A DNA stretch of 52,038 nt from Calditrichota bacterium (GTDB lineage: Bacteria; Zhuqueibacterota; JdFR-76; BMS3Abin05), in assembly GCA_013151735.1 (NCBI GenBank), contig JAADHR010000027.1:3962-55999 (forward strand), in the 5' to 3' direction. The position numbers and the translations under genes are program-made. Shown here piece after piece: positions 18,352 through 29,397 of the stretch (position 1 is its first letter; every line of letters starts with the position of its first letter). The notes under the pieces are model-generated. The model saw nothing but the letters and a program-made list of their open reading frames with translations, was not told where the DNA came from and made no database searches.

Positions 18352-19280
18352 GTGAGCGATTAGCGGCCATTGACATCGGAACCAACACGGTTTTACTTCT
18401 TATTGCCGAGGCCTCCGAAAACGGGGACCTTTATCCGGTTTACCAGGCGCAGGGTGTGGCCCGTTTGGGCAAGGGTGTGGATAAAACCGGACAATTGAAT
18501 CCGGAAAACATGGAAAAGGCCCTTCGGATTTTGGGAGAATACAAAACGATTATCGCCCAATACGGCGTTTCAAGGGTTCTGATTGCGGGAACCTCTGCCC
18601 TGCGTGATGCCGTCAATCGGGATGAATTCCTGAGTCGCGTAAAGGAACTGCTGGGCTGGGAGATCCGGGTAATTACCGGAGAGGAAGAGGCGCGTCTGTC
18701 GTTTCTCGGGGCCCTTTCCAACAAAGCCCATCTCAAAGGACGGATTTTGGTCGTCGATATTGGCGGTGGAAGCACCGAATTTGTGTGGGGGAACCGGTTG
18801 TCATTGGAGGGGCGGAAAAGTCTGAATATCGGGTCGGTTCGTCTCAGTGAACGGTTTTTTAAGCACGACCCGCCTTCGCCTGACGAAATGAAAAGGCTAA
18901 CCGAGTACGTTGGGACTTCTCTGAAATCTTTACAGGCTGACGTTCCGATGCCGGACCATTGCGTGGGGGTGGCCGGAACGGTCACCACGCTGGCGGCCAT
19001 GACCCTTCGCCAGACCGAATACGATTCCCAGGCGATAGACGGCTTTCACTTAACGTCCCGGCAGGTTCTGGCACTGATCCGAAAAATGCAGGCCATGCCT
19101 GCGAAGGAACGACTGAAACTACCCGGGCTTTACCCCGGGCGCGAGGATGTTATTCTTGCCGGAAGCATCCTTTTGGTGGGAATTATGAAAACATTCAGGC
19201 AGGACGAGGTCATTGTGAGTGATCGTGGTTTACGATTTGGGCTCATTTTAGACGATTTGAGGGCACATGGCAAAAAATAA
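18348..19280 (+). CDS. Ppx/GppA family phosphatase (exopolyphosphatase / pppGpp phosphohydrolase)
   Basis: A 310-residue member of the actin-like ASKHA fold that removes phosphate from polyphosphate or pppGpp. Visible motifs are the phosphate-1 loop AAIDIGTNTVLLLIAE, the catalytic Glu in TGEEEARLSFLGAL, and the phosphate-2 loop VVDIGGGSTEFVW, then a GVAGTVTTLAAM adenosine-type loop. The length of about 310 is the short two-domain form without the HD-like C-terminal domain, common in FCB and Aquifex-type proteins. The GTG at 18348 overlaps the prmA stop by four bases and follows AAGGAG by 9 bases. Confidence 0.9.
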   Translation: MSERLAAIDIGTNTVLLLIAEASENGDLYPVYQAQGVARLGKGVDKTGQLNPENMEKALRILGEYKTIIAQYGVSRVLIAGTSALRDAVNRDEFLSRVKELLGWEIRVITGEEEARLSFLGALSNKAHLKGRILVVDIGGGSTEFVWGNRLSLEGRKSLNIGSVRLSERFFKHDPPSPDEMKRLTEYVGTSLKSLQADVPMPDHCVGVAGTVTTLAAMTLRQTEYDSQAIDGFHLTSRQVLALIRKMQAMPAKERLKLPGLYPGREDVILAGSILLVGIMKTFRQDEVIVSDRGLRFGLILDDLRAHGKK

Positions 19281-19287
19281 ATTTTCC

Positions 19288-19316
19288 TTGATTTCAACTG
19301 TTTTAAAATTTATATT
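19288..19316 (+). promoter_or_regulatory. Promoter of parAB
   Basis: TTGATT (19288-19293), 17-bp spacer, TATATT (19311-19316), 35 bases before the parA ATG. Confidence 0.6.
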
Positions 19317-19351
19317 TTAAAACATCTAACAGAAATGAAATCGAAGGAAAA

Positions 19352-20116
19352 ATGAGCAGAAAAATAGCAATAGCCAATCAAAAAGGCGGGGTTGGAAAAA
19401 CAACCACGGCGGTTAATTTGGCAGCCTGTCTGGCTGTCGCGGAAATTCCGACTCTTTTGATTGACATCGATCCTCAGGCCAATGCAACCAGCGGAATCGG
19501 CCTGATTCCAACCGAAATTGAAAAAAGCGTGTATGACGTACTTATCGGCGAGGAAGACATTAATTCAACCATTCAGGCCACGCAAATCAAATATCTGGAT
19601 ATTCTCCCTTCGAATATTCGGTTAGTGGGTGCCGAAATTGAACTGGTGGGAACCATTGCCCGTGAAAAAATCCTTCGATCAGCCCTCTCAAAGCTCGAAA
19701 AAGAATACGACTTTATTATTATCGACAACCCCCCGTCTTTGGGACTTTTGACCGTAAATAGTTTAACCGCTTCCGATTCCATTCTGATCCCCATTCAGTG
19801 CGAGTATTATGCTCTGGAGGGACTCAGCCAGTTGTTGAATACGATTCGGCTGGTTCAAAAACATCTGAATCCCTCTCTTGAAATTGAAGGGGTTCTTTTG
19901 ACCATGTACGACAGCCGGTTGAACCTTTCGCGGCAGGTGGCGGAGGAAGTCCGCAATTACTTTGATGATAAGGTGTTTAAAACCGTGGTCACGCGGAATG
20001 TGCGTTTAAGTGAAGCCCCCAGTTTCGGCAAACCGATTATTTTATATGATGCCGTTTCTTCCGGTTCGGAAAATTACATGAGTTTGGTACAGGAGATCCT
20101 GAACAATGGTCGCTAA
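19352..20116 (+). CDS. parA: ParA/Soj chromosome-partitioning ATPase
   Basis: A 254-residue Walker-type ATPase that moves ParB-bound origins and regulates replication start. It has the deviant Walker A motif KGGVGKTT (residues 11-18) with the signature Lys11, Walker A' [12 protein letters not shown] and Walker [13 protein letters not shown]. The small size without an N-terminal DNA-binding extension marks the chromosomal (Soj) type. parB overlaps its end by 11 bases. Confidence 0.95.
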   Translation: MSRKIAIANQKGGVGKTTTAVNLAACLAVAEIPTLLIDIDPQANATSGIGLIPTEIEKSVYDVLIGEEDINSTIQATQIKYLDILPSNIRLVGAEIELVGTIAREKILRSALSKLEKEYDFIIIDNPPSLGLLTVNSLTASDSILIPIQCEYYALEGLSQLLNTIRLVQKHLNPSLEIEGVLLTMYDSRLNLSRQVAEEVRNYFDDKVFKTVVTRNVRLSEAPSFGKPIILYDAVSSGSENYMSLVQEILNNGR

Positions 20117-20990
20117 ATCCAAACGCCTGGGAAGGGGACTGGGTGCACTTATTTCAGACGAATCGGACGCTGCTTTTCTTGGAAATGAAATTCCCCAAAA
20201 ATTCCAGGAAATTGAGGTCGGGATGATTACTCCCAACCCGTTTCAACCCCGCGAAGATTACGATCCGCAGAGCATGGAGGATCTGAAGCATTCCATTGCC
20301 GAAAAAGGGGTCATTCAACCGGTAACCGTCAGGGAAAAGGGGAATCGTTACGAGCTGATTGCCGGGGAGCGCAGACTTCGGGCGGTAAAAGAACTGGGAT
20401 ATGAACGAATCCCTGCCTTTATTATTGAGGTCGATACCGATGACGAAATGCTGGAACTGGCGCTTATCGAAAACATTCAGCGGGAGGATTTAAACCCCAT
20501 CGATATCGCCCGAGGGTACCAGCGCCTGATTCAGGAGTTAAACCTGACGCAGGAACAGGTGGCGCAAAAAGTGGGTAAAGAACGGTCAACGGTCGCCAAT
20601 CTGCTTCGATTGCTTAAACTGCCCGAAGGGATTCAGGAAAGCCTCAGACGAGGGGAAATCTCCATGGGACATGCCCGGGCCTTGCTCGGGGTGGAGGATC
20701 CAAACCGGCTTCAGGAGATTTGGAAACAGACCGTTCGGAAGAAATTATCGGTTCGGGAGGTTGAGTCCCGGGTGCGAAAAGCCAATCAGGGGGAAGCGGC
20801 GAAAATACGTGCGCCGCAGCCGAAATCTCCCCATATTGAAGCAATGGAAGAAAGGTTTCGGGACGTCCTTGGGACCAAGGTGAAAATTATCCCCCAAAAA
20901 AATGGGGGCAAAATTGAAATAGAATACTATTCCAAAGAGGATCTTGAGCGAATTTTGGAAATAGTACAGGCTTCCGAAAATGACTATTGA
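20106..20990 (+). CDS. parB: ParB/Spo0J chromosome-partitioning protein
   Basis: A 294-residue CTP-dependent DNA clamp that loads at parS sites near the origin. In order: the N-terminal ParA-contact peptide [12 protein letters not shown], the ParB/Srx nucleotide domain with ITPNPFQPR and the GERRLRA loop and [11 protein letters not shown], the helix-turn-helix with [23 protein letters not shown], and a C-terminal dimer domain (about 240-294). AGGAGA lies before the ATG inside parA. No convincing parS (TGTTTCACGTGAAACA-like) site was found in the window. Confidence 0.95.
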   Translation: MVAKSKRLGRGLGALISDESDAAFLGNEIPQKFQEIEVGMITPNPFQPREDYDPQSMEDLKHSIAEKGVIQPVTVREKGNRYELIAGERRLRAVKELGYERIPAFIIEVDTDDEMLELALIENIQREDLNPIDIARGYQRLIQELNLTQEQVAQKVGKERSTVANLLRLLKLPEGIQESLRRGEISMGHARALLGVEDPNRLQEIWKQTVRKKLSVREVESRVRKANQGEAAKIRAPQPKSPHIEAMEERFRDVLGTKVKIIPQKNGGKIEIEYYSKEDLERILEIVQASENDY

Positions 20991-21081
20991 TTTTCGTGGG
21001 GAGGTTCGTTTCTGACACGGACAGACGATAAAAAAAAGCCCATTTTCACCTTTTTTAAAAGTGTTGCTCCTTAAAAAGTTA

Positions 21082-21110
21082 TTGCTTTTTAGCTATTTTT
21101 ATTCTATATT
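21082..21110 (+). promoter_or_regulatory. Promoter of the M23-bactofilin-ATP synthase operon
   Basis: TTGCTT (21082-21087), 17-bp spacer, TATATT (21105-21110). Transcription would begin about 21117, which argues for the M23 start at ATG 21131 rather than the TTG at 21119. Confidence 0.6.
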
Positions 21111-21130
21111 GATTCGGTTTGGTAAGAGTC

Positions 21131-22036
21131 ATGGAAAAGAAGAAAAACAGAAAAAAACAGATTTCAATTGTTATCATTCCCAGTAATCGTGACGAACCCA
21201 TCTCGATTACATTAAAAAGCGGAATGCTTCGTTTTTTGAAAATCGTTGGGGTTTTGCTCCTGATTCATATCGTAGTCGGGGGCATTTTTTATTGGCAATT
21301 TGCACGGGTCTATCGCGAACGAAATGTGCTTATTGTAAAGAATCAAAATCTTCTTGAGGAAAACAAAAAGATTTATGATATTTCAAAAAAGTTTGCCGAT
21401 CTGTCGCAATTTGCCGAAAAGTTAAAAACCTCTCTCGGTGTAAATAATCCGGTGAGCATCGATCATAATGAGACCCGTGAAACATTAAAATCACGGCCAC
21501 AGGATTTAATTGTGTCGCCGCTGGAAAAGGGCAATGCCTATTCCAGTACAAATTGGAGTGATTTTTCAAGCATTCAGGGGAAACTGGAGTACATTAAAAG
21601 CCGAAAGACGGTCCTTCACGATCTGTATGAAAATATGCCAACGCTTTTGCCTGTGAACGGTTTTTTGACCCTGGATTACGACACGTACAACAAAGGCGAA
21701 TTCCTTCATCGGGAAAGGCATATTGGAATTGACATTGCGGCAAAAGTGGGAACGGTGGTACGGGCGGCGGGCGCAGGAGAGATTATTTTCGCCAATTGGA
21801 CGCCCGAATTGGGAAATCTGGTCATTATTTATCATGGGAATGACACGTTTAGTTTTTATGCCCATAACCTTCGCATTCTAAAAACACAGGGTTTTGTTAA
21901 AAAGGGGGAACCGATTTCCTTGTTGGGAAGTTCGGGTTTAACCAGCTCCGGTCCTCACCTTCATTTTGAAATCTGGAAAGCGGGTGTGCCGGTCGATCCC
22001 AAAAAATTTATTCTTGCGCTGCAATCAGAGACATGA
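21131..22036 (+). CDS. Membrane-anchored M23 peptidoglycan endopeptidase
   Basis: A 301-residue LytM-type zinc peptidase. A basic N-terminus and one membrane segment (about 38-60) place the rest in the periplasm, followed by a coiled coil (about 65-110) and the M23 domain (about 170-290). The site is complete: His197 and Asp201 in RHIGIDIAA and His276/His278 in GPHLHFEIWKAGVPVDP. It should cut peptide cross-links in peptidoglycan. The bactofilin gene follows by 32 bases; M23 and bactofilin pairs set cell shape in Helicobacter (Csd1/CcmA) and others, and the same link is likely here. Confidence 0.93.
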   Translation: MEKKKNRKKQISIVIIPSNRDEPISITLKSGMLRFLKIVGVLLLIHIVVGGIFYWQFARVYRERNVLIVKNQNLLEENKKIYDISKKFADLSQFAEKLKTSLGVNNPVSIDHNETRETLKSRPQDLIVSPLEKGNAYSSTNWSDFSSIQGKLEYIKSRKTVLHDLYENMPTLLPVNGFLTLDYDTYNKGEFLHRERHIGIDIAAKVGTVVRAAGAGEIIFANWTPELGNLVIIYHGNDTFSFYAHNLRILKTQGFVKKGEPISLLGSSGLTSSGPHLHFEIWKAGVPVDPKKFILALQSET

Positions 22037-22068
22037 GGATTATAAAAAAGAATTCTCGGGAGAAATAG

Positions 22069-22506
22069 ATGTTTAAAGACAAATCGGAAGAATCCTTTAA
22101 TAATATGGGCGATATTAATACGATTATTGGTAAGGGGACGTCCTTTGAGGGGAATATTAGCGTCCAGAACAGTGTCCGCGTGGACGGGATATTTAATGGA
22201 AATATCAAATCCACCGAATCCATTGTTATCGGCAAGGACGGTGAAATTAATGGTGAGATTGAAGTAAAAAACGCCATTGTCGGCGGAAAAATAACCGGCA
22301 AATTATTTGCCTCAGGAAAAGTGACGCTTGAGAATACGTCCAGATTTGAAGGCGAATTAAAGACCACCCGCCTGATTATTGATGAAGGAGCGCTATTTAA
22401 TGGAAATTGCCAGATGCCAGGGGGATCAAACGCGAATGTATCGGGCAAAAAGACGGCTTTTTCGAAAAAGGATGAAGAGAAGGGTCTTCAATCCGACAAA
22501 AAATGA
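22069..22506 (+). CDS. Bactofilin (polymer-forming cytoskeletal protein)
   Basis: A 145-residue DUF583 protein. A right-handed beta-helix core of short repeated turns with regular Gly and hydrophobic residues (IIGKGTSFEGNISVQNSVRV onward, residues 13-115) is flanked by short polar tails; the C-tail is Lys-rich. Bactofilins self-assemble without nucleotide into filaments on the membrane and recruit peptidoglycan enzymes. Its partner is probably the M23 peptidase just upstream. The end overlaps atpZ by four bases (ATGA), so it is translationally coupled to the ATP synthase genes. Confidence 0.93.
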   Translation: MFKDKSEESFNNMGDINTIIGKGTSFEGNISVQNSVRVDGIFNGNIKSTESIVIGKDGEINGEIEVKNAIVGGKITGKLFASGKVTLENTSRFEGELKTTRLIIDEGALFNGNCQMPGGSNANVSGKKTAFSKKDEEKGLQSDKK

Positions 22507-22733
22507 TGCGTAAATCGCCAACATCCTGGCACAGCACGTGGAAGCAAGTCGGGCCGTATATGGACTTAGGCCTTCGGCTGGTTATTTCGCTGCTTATGGG
22601 GATTTTTGGGGGCTACTGGCTGGATCGAAAATTACACACGCTCCCCTTATTTTTATTGATCGGGTTTTTATTTGGGGCTTTTTCCGGATTCTTAAGCATT
22701 TATCACACGGTTTTTTCTAAAAAACAGAAGTGA
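22503..22733 (+). CDS. atpZ: AtpZ-like small membrane protein
   Basis: A 76-residue protein with two membrane segments (about 22-42 and 48-68), matching AtpZ, the small protein that precedes AtpI in many atp operons (GYWLDRKLHTLPLFLLIGFLFGAF is typical). In alkaliphilic Bacillus AtpZ and AtpI take part in magnesium or calcium entry; a helper role in ATP synthase assembly is the other view. It overlaps the bactofilin stop and the next gene's start. Confidence 0.82.
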   Translation: MMRKSPTSWHSTWKQVGPYMDLGLRLVISLLMGIFGGYWLDRKLHTLPLFLLIGFLFGAFSGFLSIYHTVFSKKQK

Positions 22734-23131
22734 TGTTTATGTGTAAACGCTCATTGCTTGGGCAGTTTTTTTGCGTAACCGCACTTACATTTTTGGTCAT
22801 TTGGTTGCCGTTGTTCTTGTGGAAAGGGCGGCAATTTTTAATAACGCCTTTTGTGAGTTTTTTGATTAGTTTTTCGGTAATTTTATTTGCCTATTACATG
22901 AATCAGTGGGCCTTTCAAAAAAGCACAAAGGTGTTTTTTCGCGTGTTGCTTGGGGGAATGGTGGCCCGGATCGTGATGGTCGTTGTCCTGATCTTTTTGG
23001 TGTGGCAGTTTTTTCATTTTTCAGCGACACTTTTTCTGATATCACTTATCGCTTACTATCTGATTTTTCAAATAATAGAGGCGAGATTTCTTCAGAAGCA
23101 GATGCAAAAAAGACCGTCCGCGTCCGACTGA
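22730..23131 (+). CDS. atpI: AtpI-like ATP synthase accessory membrane protein
   Basis: A 133-residue protein with four predicted membrane segments (about 10-30, 37-57, 70-95, 97-117) and a basic C-terminal tail. Position between atpZ and atpB, size and topology fit ATP synthase subunit I, which in some species helps assemble the c-ring; sequence identity to that family is only loosely evident. The GTG at 22730 overlaps the atpZ stop; ATGs at 22733 and 22739 are possible alternatives. Confidence 0.65.
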   Translation: MMFMCKRSLLGQFFCVTALTFLVIWLPLFLWKGRQFLITPFVSFLISFSVILFAYYMNQWAFQKSTKVFFRVLLGGMVARIVMVVVLIFLVWQFFHFSATLFLISLIAYYLIFQIIEARFLQKQMQKRPSASD

Positions 23132-23207
23132 GCGGCGGAAAGGCGGAGGGGTCTGAAATGCGAAAAGGGTTCTTAACCATAAACGTGGATAAATTTGGTT
23201 TGCGACA

Positions 23208-24017
23208 ATGATTTTACATACGATGAATGCCTTGCTTTTGATGGCGGAAGAGTCTGTTGAACACGGTGGAAGTCGTGCCGGTTTTATTCTGGAAGAAGTA
23301 TCTGATCATGTACTTATAAAATTACCGACCGTTTTGGGCGTCGATCTTTCCATCACCAAAATGGTGTTGATGATGTGGATTGCGGCCGCGTTTTTAATTG
23401 TTCTTTTTGGTTTATCCTTTCGAAAAAAACAGGTGGTTCCCAAAGGATGGGCCAACTTCTTGGAAAGTATTGTGGTATATCTGAGGGACGATATTTTGCA
23501 CCCCTATCTGGGTGAGAACACGTCCCGTTTTTCTCCCTACATTTTAACGGCCTTCTTTTTTATTTTGATATGTAATCTGTTGGGTGTGATACCCATGGGG
23601 ACAGAGGCCACGTCCAATGTAAGCGTGACCGCAACCCTGGCTGTTTTTACGTTTCTAATCGGGCAGGGTGCCAGTTTGAAAAAATTTGGAGTGATCGGTT
23701 ACATTAAAAAATTTGTCCCCCCCAACATACCGCTTTTTGTGATTCCCATTATTTTTATTGCAGAAGTCATGGGCTTATTTACCAAACATTTTGCATTGGC
23801 CATTCGTCTTTTTGCCAATATGATTGCGGATCATTTGGTCGTTGTTACCGTCATTGGGTTGATTATTATTTTTAATAGTTATGCCGCGGTGCCGATTTCA
23901 CTTGGGATGGGTGTGGCCGTTGAGCTTTTGGTTATTCTCATTGCATTTATTCAGGCGTATATTTTTACCATGCTATCAGCGGTTTTTATTGGACTGGCTC
24001 TTGAGGAAGAGCATTAA
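23208..24017 (+). CDS. atpB: ATP synthase subunit a (F0)
   Basis: A 269-residue integral membrane subunit that forms the proton half-channels of F0. The essential Arg200 is in FALAIRLFANMIADH, and the last helices show the usual VELLVILIAFIQAYIFTML. N-terminal residues 1-45 are periplasmic and acidic. It lies 76 bases after atpI; the start could also be the ATG at 23223. Confidence 0.95.
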   Translation: MILHTMNALLLMAEESVEHGGSRAGFILEEVSDHVLIKLPTVLGVDLSITKMVLMMWIAAAFLIVLFGLSFRKKQVVPKGWANFLESIVVYLRDDILHPYLGENTSRFSPYILTAFFFILICNLLGVIPMGTEATSNVSVTATLAVFTFLIGQGASLKKFGVIGYIKKFVPPNIPLFVIPIIFIAEVMGLFTKHFALAIRLFANMIADHLVVVTVIGLIIIFNSYAAVPISLGMGVAVELLVILIAFIQAYIFTMLSAVFIGLALEEEH

Positions 24018-24094
24018 CCGGAAGCGGTTCAGGAATGTAGATCCTTTTTGGAAAGTGGAGTCATCAAAATAACAGAAGAAACAAGGAGGAAAAT

Positions 24095-24334
24095 ATGTCG
24101 TCATTATCATTGGCTATGGCCTATCTGGCTGCAGGATTGGGTGCGGCTGGCGCCACAATCGGCGGTGGAATTGGTATTGGAAAATTGGCAAGTGCCGCTA
24201 TGGAAGGTGTGTCCCGTCAACCGGAAGCCGCCGGCGATATTCGCGGAATGATGATTTTGACCGCGGCCATGGTGGAAGGAATTGCCCTGTTTGCAATTGT
24301 GGTTTGTATTTTATTAATGTTCATGGCGAAATAA
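24095..24334 (+). CDS. atpE: ATP synthase subunit c (F0)
   Basis: A 79-residue hairpin proteolipid. Helix 1 carries the Gly-rich GATIGGGIGIGK, the loop has the conserved RQPE, and helix 2 carries the ion-binding Glu61 in AAMVEGIALFAIV. The Gln of helix 1 and the Ser/Thr after Glu seen in sodium-type rings are absent, so proton coupling is expected. A strong AAGGAGG lies 6-7 bases before the ATG, fitting the high copy number of this subunit. Confidence 0.95.
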   Translation: MSSLSLAMAYLAAGLGAAGATIGGGIGIGKLASAAMEGVSRQPEAAGDIRGMMILTAAMVEGIALFAIVVCILLMFMAK

Positions 24335-24349
24335 TAACTGGGTGGGATT

Positions 24350-24838
24350 ATGCTATTAAATGTTAATCCTGGTCTGATTTTTTGGACAATCGTTACATTT
24401 TTGCTTTTGCTTTGGGTGCTCCAAAAGATTGCCTGGAAGCCCATTATGAGTGCGCTCGAAAGTCGGGAGCAGCGGATTCAGTCGGCTATAGACGAGGCTG
24501 AAAAAAATCGGCAGGAAGCTGAAAAGAAACTGGCTGAATATCAGCACATGATTGAGCAGGCCAAAAAGGAGTCCCAGGAAATTGTAAACAAAGGGCGCAA
24601 AACGGCGGAAATGCTCAAGAATGAGATTGTCCAGAAGGCCGATGAAGAAGCCACGCGGTTGATTGAAAAGGCCCGGCGCGAAATTTCATTAGAGCGGGAA
24701 AAGGCTATTGAGGACATCCGAAAACTGGCCGTAGACCTTTCTCTGGATGCGGCGTCGAAGCTGATTGGAAAATCGCTCACCGATGCCGATCATAAACAGA
24801 TTGTAAAGAAGTATATCCAGGAGATGAAACTGTCATGA
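24350..24838 (+). CDS. atpF: ATP synthase subunit b (F0)
   Basis: A 162-residue peripheral-stalk subunit: one N-terminal membrane helix (about 7-25), then a long charged coiled coil (about 40-140) with alternating Glu, Lys and Ala. The sequence [18 protein letters not shown] is typical. It overlaps atpH by four bases (ATGA). No b' paralogue is present, so a b2 stalk is expected. Confidence 0.95.
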   Translation: MLLNVNPGLIFWTIVTFLLLLWVLQKIAWKPIMSALESREQRIQSAIDEAEKNRQEAEKKLAEYQHMIEQAKKESQEIVNKGRKTAEMLKNEIVQKADEEATRLIEKARREISLEREKAIEDIRKLAVDLSLDAASKLIGKSLTDADHKQIVKKYIQEMKLS

Positions 24839-25395
24839 TTGGATCCAATGCTCTGGTGCGCCGATATTCAAAAGCCTTGTTCCGAGTGGCGGTTGAAAAA
24901 AAGAGTCTGGAAAAAATAAGCCAAGACCTGGCCATTTTTAATGATGCCTTGCGGATGAATCCGGATTTTCATCGTTTTCTCTTGTCACCGGAAATTTCTC
25001 GAAAGGAAAAAGAAAAGGCGGTGGAAAAGCTTTTTGGCGATCAGCTTTCGGCGGAATTTTTTAATTTTATTCAGATCCTTCTAAAAAATGGCCGGCAAAA
25101 TTTTTTCCCGGATATGGTTCAGGAATTTTATCGCTATCAGGATGCCTATTTTAATCGGATTAACGTTCGGGCAACGACAGCCATTCCGCTTTCGGAGGAT
25201 GAGTTAGATCTTATCCGGAGCCGGTTGTCGAAGGAGTTGCAGAAAGACATTGTGATTCAGCCCGAAATTGACCCTGAGATTTTAGGCGGCATTCGCCTTC
25301 GCATCGATAGTACGGTTTTCGATGCCTCTTTGAAGGGTCAGTTGGTGCGGATGCGGTCATTTTTGGCCGAAGCTCCGCAAAATCAGAATAATTAA
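24835..25395 (+). CDS. atpH: ATP synthase subunit delta (F1)
   Basis: A 186-residue protein of the OSCP/delta family that joins the peripheral stalk to the top of F1. The N-terminal six-helix bundle starts [17 protein letters not shown] and the C-terminal part shows [20 protein letters not shown], the family signature. It overlaps atpF; a 97-base gap then precedes atpA. Confidence 0.94.
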   Translation: MIGSNALVRRYSKALFRVAVEKKSLEKISQDLAIFNDALRMNPDFHRFLLSPEISRKEKEKAVEKLFGDQLSAEFFNFIQILLKNGRQNFFPDMVQEFYRYQDAYFNRINVRATTAIPLSEDELDLIRSRLSKELQKDIVIQPEIDPEILGGIRLRIDSTVFDASLKGQLVRMRSFLAEAPQNQNN

Positions 25396-25415
25396 ATCGC
25401 ACAAGCGATCGTGGT

Positions 25416-25445
25416 TTGACACTAAAATAGGGACTTCGTTCTAAT
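25416..25445 (+). promoter_or_regulatory. Possible internal promoter before atpA
   Basis: TTGACA (25416-25421, consensus), 18-bp spacer, TCTAAT (25440-25445, one mismatch). It lies in the only large gap of the F0-to-F1 part of the operon and could boost F1 subunits. Confidence 0.5.
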
Positions 25446-25492
25446 CCGGAAGATTCGATTGGTGCGAATCTGGAAAAAGTGGAGGTTTATTC

Positions 25493-27007
25493 ATGAAGAT
25501 TAAGCCGGATGAAATTACATCGATTATTCGGCAGAGAATAGAGAGTTTCGACTACACAGTAAACGTCGAAGAGGTTGGCGAAGTTATTTACGTGGGCGAT
25601 GGAATTGCACGTATCTACGGCCTGGAAAATGTGATGGCGGGCGAGCTGATTGAATTTCCCGGCAATGTGTACGGCATGGCATTGAATCTGGAAGAGGATA
25701 ACGTGGGGTGTATCCTTTTCGGAAGCGACACACACATTCGCGAAGGAGATTCCGTTCGGCGGACCGGCCGTATTGTGGAAGTTCCCGTGGGAGAAGACCT
25801 TCTGGGGCGTGTGGTTAATCCTCTGGGGCAGCCGATGGATGGAAAAGGCCCGATTAATGCCAAGAAATTTAATCCCATCGAACGAAAGGCCCCCGGTGTG
25901 ATTTACCGGCAGCCGGTGAAAGAACCCCTGCAAACCGGATTGAAGGCCATCGATTCGATGATTCCCATTGGCCGCGGGCAGCGTGAATTGATTATTGGCG
26001 ATCGCCAGACGGGTAAAACAGCCATTGCCGTCGATACGATCATTAATCAAAAAGATTCCGATGTGTTCTGTATTTATGTGGCCATTGGTCAGAAGGGGTC
26101 TACCATTGCGAAGATTGTTCAAACGCTTGAGGATAACGGCGCAATGGATCATACCATTGTCATTGCCTCCATGGCCGAACAACCGGCTCCTCTGTTGTAC
26201 ATCGCTCCCTATGCCGGAGCCGCCATGGGCGAGTATTTTCGTGATAACGGCAAACATGCCCTTATTATTTACGATGATCTGACCAAACACGCCTGGGCCT
26301 ATCGTCAGGTTTCACTGTTGCTGCGTCGCCCGCCCGGACGCGAGGCCTATCCCGGCGATGTATTCTATCTGCATTCCCGCTTGTTGGAACGCTCGTCCAA
26401 ACTGAGCGATGATCTGGGGGGTGGTTCCCTAACCGCTTTTCCTATTATCGAAACTCAGGCCGGTGATATCTCAGCCTATATCCCAACCAACGTTATTTCC
26501 ATTACAGACGGGCAGATTTATCTGGAAACCGATCTTTTTTATGCAGGTTTTCGCCCGGCTATTAATGCCGGTTTGTCTGTATCCCGTGTGGGTGGAAATG
26601 CCCAGATTAAGGCGATGCGGCAGGTAGCGGGTCGGTTACGGTTAGACCTGGCCCAGTTCCGGGAATTGGAGGCGTTCGTGAAATTTGGTTCGGACCTGGA
26701 TAAAGCCACCATGGATCAGATTATTCGCGGGCAGCATATTCGTGAAATTCTGAAACAGGATCAATACCAGCCCTTGCCCGTTGAAAAGCAGATCGCTATT
26801 ATTTATATGGGAATCCACGGCTATCTGGACAAAGTGCCTCTGGAGAAGATTAAGGACCTTGAGAAAGATTTTTATTTGTTTCTCGATTCCAATTATCTCG
26901 ATATTTTAACCGATATCCGTGAAAAAAAGGTTTTGGACAAGGACCTGGAAGCGCGTCTGGATAATGCCTGTCAAGAATTCATCAAAACCCAGTCGTTCGA
27001 GGGCTAA
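25493..27007 (+). CDS. atpA: ATP synthase subunit alpha (F1)
   Basis: A 504-residue non-catalytic nucleotide-binding subunit. The P-loop GDRQTGKT is at 169-176, Walker [16 protein letters not shown] follows, and the arginine finger lies in the [14 protein letters not shown] segment. Length matches bacterial alpha (500-515). GGAGG precedes the ATG. It lies three bases before atpG. Confidence 0.97.
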   Translation: MKIKPDEITSIIRQRIESFDYTVNVEEVGEVIYVGDGIARIYGLENVMAGELIEFPGNVYGMALNLEEDNVGCILFGSDTHIREGDSVRRTGRIVEVPVGEDLLGRVVNPLGQPMDGKGPINAKKFNPIERKAPGVIYRQPVKEPLQTGLKAIDSMIPIGRGQRELIIGDRQTGKTAIAVDTIINQKDSDVFCIYVAIGQKGSTIAKIVQTLEDNGAMDHTIVIASMAEQPAPLLYIAPYAGAAMGEYFRDNGKHALIIYDDLTKHAWAYRQVSLLLRRPPGREAYPGDVFYLHSRLLERSSKLSDDLGGGSLTAFPIIETQAGDISAYIPTNVISITDGQIYLETDLFYAGFRPAINAGLSVSRVGGNAQIKAMRQVAGRLRLDLAQFRELEAFVKFGSDLDKATMDQIIRGQHIREILKQDQYQPLPVEKQIAIIYMGIHGYLDKVPLEKIKDLEKDFYLFLDSNYLDILTDIREKKVLDKDLEARLDNACQEFIKTQSFEG

Positions 27008-27009
27008 AA

Positions 27010-27876
27010 ATGGCAACCCTTCGCGATATTCGACGACGAATTTCAAGTGTTAAAAGCACCCAGCAAATCACCAAAGCCATGAAGATGGTGGCGGCTGCAA
27101 AATTGCGCCGGGCGCAGGAGAATATTCTGAAAACCCGTCCCTACGCCTACCGGCTCAATCAGGTTCTGGGGCATGTGGCTGGGCTGGTGGATCGCAGCCT
27201 GCACCCGCTTCTGGAAGAACGGGAGGCCCAGCGCGTGGGCTACGTGGTGGTAACCGCTGACCGCGGGCTGTGCGGGGCGTTCAATCAAAACATTCTTCGG
27301 AAATCAACAGAAGAGTTGGAAAAACAGCTGGCCGGCGGAAAAGAGGTCTTTGTTATCGCGGTGGGGCGGCATGCCCGGGATTATTTTCGGCGTCGATCTT
27401 ATTCCGTGATTCATGAATATTCGGACTTCTTTAATCATCTGGAGTTTGCGCATGCCACCCGTATCGGAGAGGAAATTATCCGGTTGTTTTCGCAGCGTGA
27501 GTTGGATCATGTGTTTCTGGTGTACAATGAATTTAAATCGGCCATTCAGCAGAATTTGACGGTCGAACAATTACTCCCGATTCAGCCCGTCAAACCAGAC
27601 CTGGGAATGCGAAAGCTGGAATACATTTACGAACCCTCACCGGATAAAATTTTGGAGAGCCTGTTACCCAAACAGATTAATATCCAGATGTGGCGGGTTC
27701 TGCTGGAATCCAACGCAGCTGAACAGGGTGCACGAATGACGGCCATGGAAATGGCGACGGACAATGCGACTGAAATGATTGATCGCTTGACGCTTCATTA
27801 TAACCGCGTCCGGCAGGCTACGATTACGAAGGAGATCACGGAAATTGTTGGAGGCGCCGAGGCGCTGAATCAGTAA
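27010..27876 (+). CDS. atpG: ATP synthase subunit gamma (F1)
   Basis: A 288-residue central-shaft subunit. The N-terminal coiled-coil helix (RDIRRRISSVKSTQQITKAM) and C-terminal helix (ending RQATITKEITEIVGGAEAL) that form the rotating shaft are both conserved, with a Rossmann-like middle domain (about 75-210). Confidence 0.96.
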   Translation: MATLRDIRRRISSVKSTQQITKAMKMVAAAKLRRAQENILKTRPYAYRLNQVLGHVAGLVDRSLHPLLEEREAQRVGYVVVTADRGLCGAFNQNILRKSTEELEKQLAGGKEVFVIAVGRHARDYFRRRSYSVIHEYSDFFNHLEFAHATRIGEEIIRLFSQRELDHVFLVYNEFKSAIQQNLTVEQLLPIQPVKPDLGMRKLEYIYEPSPDKILESLLPKQINIQMWRVLLESNAAEQGARMTAMEMATDNATEMIDRLTLHYNRVRQATITKEITEIVGGAEALNQ

Positions 27877-27882
27877 TTCCTT

Positions 27883-27917
27883 TAATTCCCCTGTCCTTCC
27901 ACAGTGCCGGGGAATTA
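27883..27917. repeat. Hairpin between atpG and atpD
   Basis: Perfect 9-bp inverted repeat TAATTCCCC / GGGGAATTA with a 17-base loop in which TGT/ACA can extend the pairing. It has no T-run. It lies in the 115-base gap before atpD, so it could be a processing or stabilising signal that sets the amount of beta and epsilon. Its right arm resembles the hairpin at 5823-5851. Confidence 0.6.
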
Positions 27918-27952
27918 CCAAAAAATGAGAAGGTTAATCGTTACTAAAATAG

Positions 27953-29389
<1,437 letters not shown>

Positions 29390-29397
29390 AGACAATC

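Noticed and set aside
22906-23211. Overlapping plus-strand frame across the end of atpI
   Set aside because: It overlaps the membrane-protein frame, has no ribosome site and no recognisable features.
23208-24334. Sodium-type ATP synthase
   Set aside because: The c subunit lacks the helix-1 Gln and the Ser/Thr after the ion-binding Glu that mark sodium rings.
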